From assembly GCF_000430625.1 (NCBI RefSeq), contig NZ_AUMJ01000015.1, positions 107,608 to 171,607 of the forward strand: a DNA stretch of 64,000 nt. Reading direction: 5' to 3'. Every line of letters starts with the position of its first letter. Positions within the stretch are counted from its first letter, which is position 1. The notes beneath the pieces are model-generated. The model was not told where the DNA came from, made no database searches, and was given only the letters and a program-made list of their open reading frames with translations. Both the position numbers and the translations under genes were made by a program. This document shows positions 38,062 to 46,454 of this stretch, one piece after another. Origin of the DNA: Aneurinibacillus terranovensis DSM 18919 (GTDB lineage: Bacteria; Bacillota; Bacilli; Aneurinibacillales; Aneurinibacillaceae).

Positions 38062-38150
38062 TATTTTCTAGTGGATAATCCATCCTTATTTTGTAAGACT
38101 CTCTCTCACCTACCATTCATCATAGTTAAACCCCAACTCATTCCCTTAGC

Positions 38151-38180
38151 TGCGGTCATTTGACGGCAGTCTTTTTTTTT
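38151..38180 (+). terminator. Terminator-like hairpin before mltG
   Basis: TGCGGTCA and TGACGGCA (one mismatch) with a 2-nt loop are followed by a run of nine or more T. There is no gene directly upstream on this strand, so it could end a short unseen transcript or act as a leader attenuator. Confidence 0.4.
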
Positions 38181-38245
38181 CTCATTTTGTTGTATAATAG
38201 GACGGGTGTTAAATTGGTAGTTTACTAAAAGAAAGGAGCTGCTGT

Positions 38246-39310
38246 ATGGCCTACCAACGAGAGAGGGCTTTCCAACGTAAGTCTCGTTTTTTAATCCTTT
38301 TTATCGCTTTGCTGCTTATCATCGGCGGAGGGGCTGTTTATTACGGTTGGACGGGTCTCCAACCTGTCGAAATAGAAAAAGGAAAAGAGAAAATTGTCGT
38401 AATTCCCCCCAATTCCTCTACGAGAGCAGTGGGAAAAATATTAGAAGAAAATAAGCTGATTAGAAGCGCTGGAATGTTCGGCTTATACGCTAAACTAAAA
38501 GGGATTGGCTCTCAAATTAAAGCGGGAAAATATAAATTGACCGTAGGGGAAACGACCGATGCTATCATTCTTACATTGACCAAAGGCGAAATCTATAAAG
38601 ATACGTATCAGGTTACTATCCCTGAAGGGTATACGGTGGAACAAATAGCGGACAGGCTCGCAAATAAGGGGCTGGTAAACAAAAACCGTTTTCTTCAGGA
38701 AGTCGATAAGGGGACTTTTACTGAGGATATTGTAAAAGGCATTCCGGCGGATCCGAGAATCAAACACCGGTTGGAAGGGTATTTATTCCCTGACACATAC
38801 GAATTTGAGAAGGGGATGACGGAACACCAAATCATCGATGAGATGCTCCAACAGACGGAAAAGGTATGGAAGACGGAGTGGGATGTGAAATTTAAACAGC
38901 ATCATCTTAGCATTCATCAGGCATTAACATTGGCTTCGATTGTGGAACGTGAGGTGCGCGTCGATAAGGAACGCCCGGAGGTCGCAGAAGTATTCTACAA
39001 TCGTCTGGCGAAGGGAATGCCGCTGCAGGCGGATGCCACGCTGCAGTATGTATTCAAGAAGCAAAAACAACGGGTGACCTTTAGCGATTTGAAACTGGAC
39101 AGCCCTTATAATACGTATAAAATCAAAGGATTGCCGCCGGGACCAATCGCCAATCCCGGGGAACCCTCTATCGACGCGGTCGCAAATCCGCAAATGAGCC
39201 ATTTTCTTTATTATGTGGCGAAACAGGACGGAACGGGTGAACATTATTTTGCCGTTACCTTTAGTGACCACTTGAAAAACATCACAAAAAGCAGACATAA
39301 TCAAAAATAG
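38246..39310 (+). CDS. mltG: Endolytic peptidoglycan transglycosylase MltG (YrrL)
   Basis: 354 residues. One N-terminal membrane helix (FLILFIALLLIIGGGAVYYG) anchors an extracytoplasmic YceG domain. Family motifs are TIPEGYTVEQIADRLANKG, RLEGYLFPDTYEF, the catalytic-Glu motif ASIVERE, LQADATLQYV and PYNTYKIKGLPPGPIANPG. MltG cleaves nascent glycan strands near the membrane and sets their length. A TATAAT at 38193 may be its -10. It begins the trmR-trhP1-trhP2 set. Confidence 0.95.
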   Translation: MAYQRERAFQRKSRFLILFIALLLIIGGGAVYYGWTGLQPVEIEKGKEKIVVIPPNSSTRAVGKILEENKLIRSAGMFGLYAKLKGIGSQIKAGKYKLTVGETTDAIILTLTKGEIYKDTYQVTIPEGYTVEQIADRLANKGLVNKNRFLQEVDKGTFTEDIVKGIPADPRIKHRLEGYLFPDTYEFEKGMTEHQIIDEMLQQTEKVWKTEWDVKFKQHHLSIHQALTLASIVEREVRVDKERPEVAEVFYNRLAKGMPLQADATLQYVFKKQKQRVTFSDLKLDSPYNTYKIKGLPPGPIANPGEPSIDAVANPQMSHFLYYVAKQDGTGEHYFAVTFSDHLKNITKSRHNQK

Positions 39311-39370
39311 ATTTTTAAACAGTGGCTATGTTATTATTAAGAAGTTTAAAAGAAAACTGGAGTGAAGTCA

Positions 39371-40012
39371 TTGATTACCGCCGAAAAAATAAATGAGTAT
39401 CTGCATACATTAATTCCGGAAAGGGGCGAACTGCTGCAGCAATTGGAACAGGAAGCAGCGGAAGAACATATTCCAATTATTCAACTGCCAAGCATTCAGT
39501 TCATTCATTTTCTGCTGCAGATGCATCGGCCCAAACGCATTCTTGAAATTGGCATGGCCATTGGCTATTCAACAATTTGGCTTGCGCAGTCTGCACCTGA
39601 TGCTCACATCACTTCCATTGAAATCTCCGAAACTATGGTGGAACGGGCTGCGCGCAATTTTGTCCGCGCCGGTGTAAGTGAACGGGTTACCGTCCATCAT
39701 CAGGATGCGCGGGACGGACTGCCCGGTGAACATGCGTTTGATTTTATTTTTATGGATGCGGCCAAGGGCCAATACCAACTATTTTTTGACCGGTATATGC
39801 CTTCACTTATCCATGGCGGTCTGCTTGTTTGTGATAATGTTTTTTATCAGGGCATGGTGGCGGAAGAAGAAGTCTCCCGCAAAAAACGTTCCATGGTTGC
39901 TAGAATGCGTGATTTCAATCAATTTCTCGCCCGCCACAAAGGCTTGGAAACTTCTTTTATACCTATCGGGGACGGGCTTGCTGTAAGCTTAAAACGGGGG
40001 GGACGAACGTGA
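39371..40012 (+). CDS. trmR: tRNA 5-hydroxyuridine methyltransferase TrmR (YrrM)
   Basis: 213 residues from TTG 39371, 7 bp after GGAGTG; an in-frame GTG at 39362 is an alternative. It is an O-methyltransferase with SAM motif I ILEIGMAIGYSTIWLA, motif II ITSIEISETMVERAARNF and motif FIFMDAAKGQYQLFF with the metal-binding Asp. B. subtilis TrmR methylates 5-hydroxyuridine at tRNA position 34 to 5-methoxyuridine. The two peptidase-U32 genes next to it make that hydroxyuridine, so context supports the specific assignment. Confidence 0.9.
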   Translation: MITAEKINEYLHTLIPERGELLQQLEQEAAEEHIPIIQLPSIQFIHFLLQMHRPKRILEIGMAIGYSTIWLAQSAPDAHITSIEISETMVERAARNFVRAGVSERVTVHHQDARDGLPGEHAFDFIFMDAAKGQYQLFFDRYMPSLIHGGLLVCDNVFYQGMVAEEEVSRKKRSMVARMRDFNQFLARHKGLETSFIPIGDGLAVSLKRGGRT

Positions 40013-40935
40013 AAAAACCGGAATTACTTTGCACCGCCGGCAGCCTGGATGAACTGCTGCAGGTTATCCACGCCGGTGCCGATGCGGTGAATATTGGGCA
40101 TGAGCGATTTGGCCTCCGGCTGCCGGGTAATTTTTCGCTGAATGAAATTGCTGAAGCTGTGCGGGAAGCGCACAGCCACCATGTTAACATTTATGTTTCC
40201 GTCAATGCTCTTTTACACAACGATGATCTAAAAGAACTTTCGGATTATTTGAAGGCTCTGGCGGATTGCGGGGTGGACGCCATCGTATTCGGTGACCCGG
40301 CTGTTTTAATGACCGCGCGCCAGGTGGCGCCGGAGGTAAAGCTCCACTGGAATGCCGAGACATTGACGACCAATGTTGAAACCATTAACTATTGGGGGCG
40401 TAAAGGAGCCGTCCGGGCGTATCTGGCCAGGGAATTAAATATGGATGCGATTCTTGAAATCAAAGAAAATGCTGATATAGAAATTCAGGTTCAGGTACAG
40501 GGGCTTACCTGTATTTTTCATTCGCGGCGCGATCTTGTGACGAATTACCGGCAGTTTCAGGGGATGGAAGATGCGAATGCCGGACTTGACCGCAGGATGT
40601 CCATTACCGAGGAAAAAAGGGAGGACATGCGTTATCCCATCTATGAAGACTACAACGGTACGCATGTCATGAGCGCTGAAGACACCTGCATCCTGGAGAA
40701 CCTGGACGAGCTGATGGAGGCCGGAATTGACAGTCTGAAAATTGAAAGCATCATGAAGGACGCGGCGTATAATGTGCGGATGGTATCGGTGTACCGCCGG
40801 GCGATTGATGCTTATTTCGAAAACCCTGATGAGTATGCGCAGGTTGCTGGAGGTCTGATGGAAGAAATCCGTACGTTCCATCCGGAAGAACAGCCGTTGA
40901 CGACCGGATTTTTCTTCAAAGAGCAAGTTTATTAA
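40009..40935 (+). CDS. trhP1: tRNA hydroxylation protein TrhP1 (YrrN, peptidase U32 family)
   Basis: 308 residues; GTG 40009 overlaps the trmR stop by 4 bp, so translation is coupled. U32-family TIM barrel: ELLCTAGSLDELLQVIHAGADAVNIG, VNALLHNDD, LKLHWNAETLTTN-like and the C-terminal DSLKIESIMK. In B. subtilis YrrN and YrrO are needed, with prephenate-derived precursor, to form 5-hydroxyuridine at tRNA position 34. TrhP1 members lack some of the Cys set seen in TrhP2; here the region of TrhP2's cysteine cluster is not conserved. Confidence 0.88.
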   Translation: MKKPELLCTAGSLDELLQVIHAGADAVNIGHERFGLRLPGNFSLNEIAEAVREAHSHHVNIYVSVNALLHNDDLKELSDYLKALADCGVDAIVFGDPAVLMTARQVAPEVKLHWNAETLTTNVETINYWGRKGAVRAYLARELNMDAILEIKENADIEIQVQVQGLTCIFHSRRDLVTNYRQFQGMEDANAGLDRRMSITEEKREDMRYPIYEDYNGTHVMSAEDTCILENLDELMEAGIDSLKIESIMKDAAYNVRMVSVYRRAIDAYFENPDEYAQVAGGLMEEIRTFHPEEQPLTTGFFFKEQVY

Positions 40936-40947
40936 GAGGTGACAGGA

Positions 40948-42228
40948 ATGAGTAATACAGGCATCTTATCCAATCAAATTATGACCCCGCGCGGCCCTCT
41001 TCTGCACAAACCCGAAGTACTGGCGCCAGCGGGGAACCTTGAAAAATTAAAGTTTGCCGTCCGTTACGGGGCGGATGCGGTTTATATCGGCGGGCAAAGC
41101 CTCGGCCTGCGCGCCAATGCGGATAATTTCTCGTTTGAAGAAATGCAGGAAGCGGCCGAGTTTGCCCACTCGTTCGGTTCGAAAGTGTATGTGGCGACGA
41201 ATATTATCGCCCACAATGAAGACTTGACACAGGTGGATGATTTTATGCGGAACCTGGAGCGCGTTGGTATTGACGCGATTATTGTGGCGGACCCGGCCTT
41301 AATTGAGCGGACCAAACAGGCGGCGCCGGGCCTTGAGCTGCATCTGAGCACGCAGGCTTCAACAACGAACTGGCAGAGTGTGCAGTTCTGGAAAGAAGAA
41401 GGGTTGAGCCGGATCGTGCTGGCGCGCGAAGTATCCCTGCAAGAAATCCGGGAAATCAAGCGGCATGTCGATGTGGAGATCGAAGCGTTTGTCCATGGGG
41501 CGATGTGCATTTCTTATTCCGGCCGCTGCGTGCTGTCCAACCATTTTACAGCGCGCGATTCCAATCGCGGGGGCTGTTCACAGTCCTGCCGCTGGAAGTA
41601 TGATTTATTTGAACAGTTGCCGAAGGACGAGAGAAACGAAGGGACCGGTGAATCCGGTGAATCGTTTACCATGAGCTCTAAAGATATGTGTATGCTCGAA
41701 TATCTGCCGGATATGATCCGGGCGGGGGTAGACAGCTTCAAAATTGAAGGCCGGATGAAAAGCATTCACTATGTCGCTACGGTGACCAATCAATATCGCC
41801 GCGCAGTCGATGCTTTCTGCGCCGACCCTGACCATTACGCGATGAATCCGGAATGGATGGAAGAGATTTGGAAGGCATCCCACCGTTCATTAACCACTGG
41901 ATTTTTCTATGGCGTACCGACGGAAAAAGACCAGTTATTTGTTGAAAATGAGGACATCCCTCTGTATGATTTCGCCGGACTTGTGACAGACTATGATGCA
42001 CCAAGTCAGGTAGCGACCATCCAGCAGCGCAATAAATTCAGTATAGGCGATACCGTAGAGTTCTTCGGGCCTACGATGGAGCGCTTTTCTATGGTTGTAA
42101 AGGAAATGTGGAACGATAAAGGGGAAGCCATTAGCTCGGCTCCCCATGCTATGATGACGGTGAAATTGCGTGTGGACAAGCCGGTATCTCCGAATGATAT
42201 GATGAGGAAGGGTAAAATCGTAAAATGA
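40948..42228 (+). CDS. trhP2: tRNA hydroxylation protein TrhP2 (YrrO, peptidase U32 family)
   Basis: 426 residues from ATG 40948 after AAGAGGTG. The U32 signature EAFVHGAMCISYSGRCVLSN is present, followed by RDSNRGGCSQSCRWKY with the conserved cysteines expected to hold an Fe-S cluster, then DMCMLEYLPDMI and the C-terminal beta-barrel region. It works with TrhP1 in 5-hydroxyuridine formation. Its stop overlaps the start of a uridine kinase relic (ATGA), preserving the ancestral operon arrangement. Confidence 0.92.
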   Translation: MSNTGILSNQIMTPRGPLLHKPEVLAPAGNLEKLKFAVRYGADAVYIGGQSLGLRANADNFSFEEMQEAAEFAHSFGSKVYVATNIIAHNEDLTQVDDFMRNLERVGIDAIIVADPALIERTKQAAPGLELHLSTQASTTNWQSVQFWKEEGLSRIVLAREVSLQEIREIKRHVDVEIEAFVHGAMCISYSGRCVLSNHFTARDSNRGGCSQSCRWKYDLFEQLPKDERNEGTGESGESFTMSSKDMCMLEYLPDMIRAGVDSFKIEGRMKSIHYVATVTNQYRRAVDAFCADPDHYAMNPEWMEEIWKASHRSLTTGFFYGVPTEKDQLFVENEDIPLYDFAGLVTDYDAPSQVATIQQRNKFSIGDTVEFFGPTMERFSMVVKEMWNDKGEAISSAPHAMMTVKLRVDKPVSPNDMMRKGKIVK

Positions 42229-42407
42229 GTAAGCCTGTAGTGATTGGGGTGGCTAGGAACCGGTTCCGGAAAAACCACGGTGGCCTTTGACAACGGTTTA
42301 CTCTGCCAGCACGTTATGCGGATATCATTGTCCCGGAAGGCGGGCACAACCGGGTGGCGATTGACCTGCTGACAACGAAAATCAATACGATCCTCACCAC
42401 TTTATAG
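42225..42407 (+). pseudogene. udk: Uridine kinase (udk) relic
   Basis: udk follows the U32 genes in B. subtilis. Here the first ten codons (MSKPVVIGVA) are intact and overlap the trhP2 stop. A 2-bp loss then shifts the frame in the middle of the P-loop; the adjacent frame reads [15 protein letters not shown]. The third frame supplies only the C-terminus, [20 protein letters not shown] then [10 protein letters not shown]. About 150 internal residues are missing. The relic cannot make a kinase. greA, usually next, is absent from the window. Confidence 0.85.
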
Positions 42408-42415
42408 TGCACGTA

Positions 42416-42476
42416 TAAAGCCCCTTTCTAAACGGCAAGACTTGTGACATACCGTCTGCCGTGGAAAGGGGCTTTA
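42416..42476 (+). promoter_or_regulatory. Long hairpin covering the PBP ribosome-binding site
   Basis: Perfect 13-bp outer arms TAAAGCCCCTTTC (42416-42428) and GAAAGGGGCTTTA (42464-42476) enclose an inner stem (ACGGC-A-AGAC with GTCTGCCGT, 42432-42462). The only ribosome-binding site for the PBP start at 42480 is GGAAAGGGG (42463-42471), within the 3' arm. It could be a terminator for the upstream operon, but there is no T-run after it. Sequestration of the ribosome-binding site is therefore an alternative. Confidence 0.6.
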
Positions 42477-42479
42477 CTC

Positions 42480-44291
42480 ATGTCTGAGACCAATCAGCCT
42501 AATCAGCCGCTGAAAAAGAAAAAGCGCCGTATTTTTTGGGCTTTATTATTTTTTACATTTTTATATGCCGGTATTGTGACGCGCTTAGCCTGGATTCAGG
42601 TATTTACCACCCGCTCCTTTTCATCCCATCATATTGATCTGGTGGAGAATGCGATTGAACAGCGACGTGAAAAACTTGTTCTGAACACGAGTCGCGGGAT
42701 GATTTATGACAGAAATGAACTCCCCTTAACCGGTGAAGAATATACGGGATTGGCTGTGTTTCCGTTTGTCAGGTATTCCCTGGGAGATCAAAGTAAGATA
42801 GAAAAGCTGGCGTCGATTCTGGACATTGACCGGCAGGAAGTGTCCCGCACACTTTCCAATGTCAAGCATGCCGGCTTCTGGAAGAGCCCGGATGGAAAAA
42901 ATCTTGTGTTGAATAAAAACGAGATCAAAGAAATTAAAAGCCTTAACCTTCCGGGTGTGATTCCTCTGCCTGTCGCCGACCGATACCCTGAAAACGGTAC
43001 CGCCAACCAAGTGATTGGTTTTATTGGACAAAATCCAGAGTTGATCAAAAAATTGTACCAGAGTGAATTAAAGAGCGGAACGCTGCGCGAGTCGAGCAAA
43101 ATAGGAATTACCGGATTAGAGCGAACGTTTCAAGCGTTCCTCGGCGGGATCGGGGAGAAATCTGTCTCCTACTATGTTGATGGTAACGGTAACCCGTTGG
43201 GAGGGTTGGACATCCGCCTTCAGGAGCCGCAGAATTCCTATTATCCGCTCTCGATTACAACCACGCTGGATTCATCTATCCAGAAAAAAACGGAGGAGAT
43301 TTTCGACCAATCACCGGTTAAAAAAGGGGCGGCGGTCATTCTGGATATAAATACCCGGGAAGTGCTGGGGATGGTCTCCCGGCCGAATTTTTCACCCAAT
43401 GCTCCCGATAAAAACAAAGCAGGCTGGCAAAACCAGGCCCTCAAACAAATGGCCCCCGGTTCGGTTTTTAAAATCGTCGTGGCCGCAGCAGCTTTGGAAG
43501 AAGGGCTCGTTAAGCCAACGGACCACTTCTTCTGCCAGGGGAAGTATGGTAAATACGGGTTTTCCTGCTGGAAGGAAGGAGGGCACGGCGATATTAGTTT
43601 TGAGGACGCATTTGCCCAATCGTGCAACATTACGTTTGGTGAAGTCGCCAAAAAGGTGGGAGCGCAAAAGCTTCAGCAGTACGCGCTTAACCTGGGCCTC
43701 GTCCAGCCGAATGGCTGGGAAAAGATGCCGTTTTTTAAAATGGGAAATTTCCACCAGTTTGACCAGGAGGACGCCGGTCAAATATTCGTTCCCGGCACAC
43801 CGGCCAATGATGAAGGCGTGCTGATGCAGACAGGAATTGGACAGCGGGATGTGCAAATCACCCCGCTTCAGGCTGCGAATATGGCTGCCACTATTGCCGC
43901 GGACGGTAAGAAGGAAAAGGTACGTATCGTTCAGTCCATCAATTATCAAAATGGAACCTCCTTCTACCGCTTTGAAGACCGGCCGCTGGACGGTGCTGAA
44001 ATTTCGCCGCAGACCGCGCGTACGCTTCGCCGGTTTATGGAAAAAGTGGTGGACGACGGAACCGCAACCAACCTTAAGTCCTGCAAATGGACGGTTGCGG
44101 GGAAGAGCGGAACCGCCCAGACCATGGTGGGAGGCGAACAGAGAAACAATCAATGGTTTGTCGGATTTACACCGCGGGAAAATCCGAAATATGCGATTGC
44201 CATTGTGGCCGAGGACCAGCCGACAACGGGCAGCAGCCAGGCGACGAAAATGTTCGGTTCGCTTGTTAATTTCCTGGCCGAACACAAGTAG
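42480..44291 (+). CDS. Class B penicillin-binding protein (PbpI/YrrR-like transpeptidase)
   Basis: 603 residues from ATG 42480 (the frame is open from 42444). A short cytoplasmic tail and one membrane helix (IFWALLFFTFLYAGIVTRLAW) precede the dimerisation domain (SRGMIYDRNELPLTG) and the transpeptidase domain. The three penicillin-binding motifs are present: SVFK (APGSVFKIV), SCN (FAQSCNITFGE) and KSGTAQ. It cross-links peptidoglycan as the partner of a SEDS or class A polymerase. B. subtilis PbpI lies at this place after udk-greA and acts in septation or sporulation. The function here is inferred from location and motifs. Confidence 0.9.
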   Translation: MSETNQPNQPLKKKKRRIFWALLFFTFLYAGIVTRLAWIQVFTTRSFSSHHIDLVENAIEQRREKLVLNTSRGMIYDRNELPLTGEEYTGLAVFPFVRYSLGDQSKIEKLASILDIDRQEVSRTLSNVKHAGFWKSPDGKNLVLNKNEIKEIKSLNLPGVIPLPVADRYPENGTANQVIGFIGQNPELIKKLYQSELKSGTLRESSKIGITGLERTFQAFLGGIGEKSVSYYVDGNGNPLGGLDIRLQEPQNSYYPLSITTTLDSSIQKKTEEIFDQSPVKKGAAVILDINTREVLGMVSRPNFSPNAPDKNKAGWQNQALKQMAPGSVFKIVVAAAALEEGLVKPTDHFFCQGKYGKYGFSCWKEGGHGDISFEDAFAQSCNITFGEVAKKVGAQKLQQYALNLGLVQPNGWEKMPFFKMGNFHQFDQEDAGQIFVPGTPANDEGVLMQTGIGQRDVQITPLQAANMAATIAADGKKEKVRIVQSINYQNGTSFYRFEDRPLDGAEISPQTARTLRRFMEKVVDDGTATNLKSCKWTVAGKSGTAQTMVGGEQRNNQWFVGFTPRENPKYAIAIVAEDQPTTGSSQATKMFGSLVNFLAEHK

Positions 44292-44380
44292 GAAGTCAGT
44301 TTTTCACTGTGGTTATTTTGTAAAATGACCCGATTTAGACAAAGATCGGTGGATCAGTTCTGCGTTTTTCTCCCCATATT

Positions 44381-44389
44381 TGGTATAAT
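44381..44389 (+). promoter_or_regulatory. Extended -10 promoter of hemQ
   Basis: TGGTATAAT is an extended -10 (TGn plus TATAAT); no good -35 is visible. It lies about 57 bp before the hemQ start. Confidence 0.5.
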
Positions 44390-44445
44390 GAATTTGCCAT
44401 AAAAATAACAGGTGGAAAAAGATATATACATAAGGAGATGACGAA

Positions 44446-45189
44446 ATGAGTGAAGCTGTAAATACACTGGAAGGCTGGTATGCCTTGCATGACTTTCGTT
44501 CGATAGATTGGGCGTCCTGGACATCATTGTCGGAAGCTGACCGCAAGGAAGCAGTGGACGAATTAATGGAATTCACCCGCCAGTGGGCGAAAACGGAAGA
44601 AAACAAACAGGGAAGCACCTCGATGTTCTCCATTGTCGGCCATAAAGCGGATATTGCAATCATTCATATGCGCCCTACTCTGGAAGAGCTGGATGCAGTA
44701 GAAACCGCGTTTAATAAAACGTTTTTCGCTTCCTTTACCGTGCAAAGTTATTCCTATGTGTCTGTTGTGGAGTTGAGCAGCTACGTTTCCCAGGCGGCAA
44801 ATCCAGAGGAAGACCCGGCTATTCAGGCGCGTCTCAAACCAATCCTGCCTAAGACAAAGCATGTTTGTTTCTATCCGATGAATAAGAAGCGGGAAGGAAA
44901 CGACAACTGGTATATGCTTTCTATGGAAGAACGCCGCGGCATGATGCGCAGCCATGGGATGATTGGACGTAGCTATGCGGGCCGTGTCACACAAATTATT
45001 ACAGGGTCGGTCGGATTTGACGACTGGGAGTGGGGCGTTACCCTGTTTGCGGATGATCCGGTAGTTTTTAAAAAACTCGTATATGAAATGAGATTCGATG
45101 AAGCGAGCGCACGCTTTGGCGAGTTCGGTACGTTTATTGTCGGCAATCGTTTAACGGAAGGCCGTCTCGCCGATTATTTATCCGTATAA
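44446..45189 (+). CDS. hemQ: Coproheme decarboxylase HemQ
   Basis: 247 residues of the chlorite-dismutase-like fold. Family blocks include GWYALHDFRSIDWASW, the PVKY-like FYPMNKKREGNDNWYMLSMEERRGMMRSHG (with the Tyr and His near the active site), and DDWEWGVTLFADDPVVFKKLVYEMRFDEASARFGEFGTF. HemQ turns coproheme into protoheme with peroxide, the last step of the Gram-positive haem route. It has its own promoter and a strong terminator. Confidence 0.95.
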   Translation: MSEAVNTLEGWYALHDFRSIDWASWTSLSEADRKEAVDELMEFTRQWAKTEENKQGSTSMFSIVGHKADIAIIHMRPTLEELDAVETAFNKTFFASFTVQSYSYVSVVELSSYVSQAANPEEDPAIQARLKPILPKTKHVCFYPMNKKREGNDNWYMLSMEERRGMMRSHGMIGRSYAGRVTQIITGSVGFDDWEWGVTLFADDPVVFKKLVYEMRFDEASARFGEFGTFIVGNRLTEGRLADYLSV

Positions 45190-45195
45190 GTCAAT

Positions 45196-45234
45196 AAAGA
45201 AGACTCACGGTGTAAGTTTCCGTGAGTCTTCTTT
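45196..45234 (+). terminator. Terminator after hemQ
   Basis: Perfect 15-bp arms AAAGAAGACTCACGG and CCGTGAGTCTTCTTT with a 9-nt loop. It is symmetrical, so it may also stop the convergent ger operon. Confidence 0.85.
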
Positions 45235-45261
45235 GAGCGTATGAGAAAGTAAACCCTTCTC

Positions 45262-45293
45262 ACACGTATAAGTGCAACAAAGACTATCGTCAA
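45262..45293. repeat. Short dispersed repeat, copy a
   Basis: CACGTATAAGTGCAAC and AAAGACTATCG here match CACGCATAAGTGCAAC and AAGGCTATCG at 58632-58660. Both copies lie just after a gene end. They may be worn ends of an insertion sequence; no transposase is near. Confidence 0.5.
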
Positions 45294-45317
45294 AACTTAA
45301 GTCCCTTGTGTCTATCT

Positions 45318-46454
45318 TTACTCAATTACACCATGGTCCACAATTTTTACAGTTGGGGTTACCGTTACGGTCGCCTTCGAAAACTCATTTGGCCAGTTAT
45401 CCTCAACCTTTTTCCACTGCTCATACCTGAACGCACGTGCATACTCCCCGAATCCAAACGGATCAAGTTGCTGTTTCTGAACCTTCTTGATTAGACCATT
45501 TAACTCCCTGCCAATCTGTTCAGTAATGATTGCGGATAATTTCTCTTTATTTTTTTTCATATCCATATCAAATGTACGCTCGGCGAGCCTAACATTCAGC
45601 TTCATCTTGACATCAAAGACAAAATGATTTTCATTATAGTGGGTTGAAAGGTCAAGGTTCATGCTCGCAACATTCACCGTTACATAATCTGTCCCTTTTA
45701 TGTTTTTAAGGGAATCTATCTTTTTAAATGGCACAGAGGGCAGACGCATGGTAAGGGAAACCGGGAAATTTGCTTTCTTCTGCAGCATGAGAAGTAGTGC
45801 ACTTTCTCGGCGATTTAATGACATCTTATAGATTCCTCGATTCGTTAAGAGTGCGGAACCGGTCACAACAAGAGCTTTTTTTCCTTTTTTTATTTCTGAG
45901 ATCGCCGGCGTGATTCCCTTACCAAAGGATTGCCTATGAAATTCCTGAAGGATCGTAAAAGCTGTATGATTGTATTCTTTGTTTGTATCGATTACGTTAG
46001 TCATATATTCGGGAAGCATGGGCTTATCTTTAAACTCACTGTTCATAATGGAAGAAACCGATCCCTCCACAGCGACCACACGCATAGTGCCCGAATTTTT
46101 TGGATCGCGATAAACCACATCGATATAAGGCATTGCGCCTTCTTTTTTTAACATTTTTTCGCTAAATAAGAGCACCTGTACTTTCCCTGTAGAAATAATA
46201 CCGTTGCTTGAGCTGTCAAACACTTCTTTGGCCTGCCTGGTTGTATACACTTTTGATCCATAAACTTCGTATTTTTTTTTGGCATTCTTATTAAACTCAG
46301 GGCTCATTTGATAAATAATCAATTGATCATCCCCATCTATGTCGTACCCGTAAATGAGCGATAGTGTTTGCTTCTCAAGTTCAAGCTGATCCCAGCAACC
46401 CGGCAGGATGAGTAACAGAAAACAAGCCAGGATGAATGTAGCACACCGTATCAT
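45318..46454 (-). CDS. Spore germination protein GerAC-type lipoprotein
   Basis: 378 residues with a lipoprotein signal (FILACFLLLILPGCWDQ; lipobox LPGC) and the GerAC N-terminal CWDQLELEKQTLSLIYGYDID. The C-subunit of Ger receptors is anchored to the outer face of the spore inner membrane and is required for germinant response. It follows the gerAB-type gene directly (stop and start adjoin). Which germinant is sensed cannot be told. Confidence 0.92.
   Translation of the reverse strand: MIRCATFILACFLLLILPGCWDQLELEKQTLSLIYGYDIDGDDQLIIYQMSPEFNKNAKKKYEVYGSKVYTTRQAKEVFDSSSNGIISTGKVQVLLFSEKMLKKEGAMPYIDVVYRDPKNSGTMRVVAVEGSVSSIMNSEFKDKPMLPEYMTNVIDTNKEYNHTAFTILQEFHRQSFGKGITPAISEIKKGKKALVVTGSALLTNRGIYKMSLNRRESALLLMLQKKANFPVSLTMRLPSVPFKKIDSLKNIKGTDYVTVNVASMNLDLSTHYNENHFVFDVKMKLNVRLAERTFDMDMKKNKEKLSAIITEQIGRELNGLIKKVQKQQLDPFGFGEYARAFRYEQWKKVEDNWPNEFSKATVTVTPTVKIVDHGVIE

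Noticed and set aside
43392..44285. A 297-codon open frame on the minus strand inside the penicillin-binding protein gene
   Set aside because: It is fully antisense to a gene with clear catalytic motifs, has no family resemblance and no ribosome-binding site; such frames are common in this codon usage.
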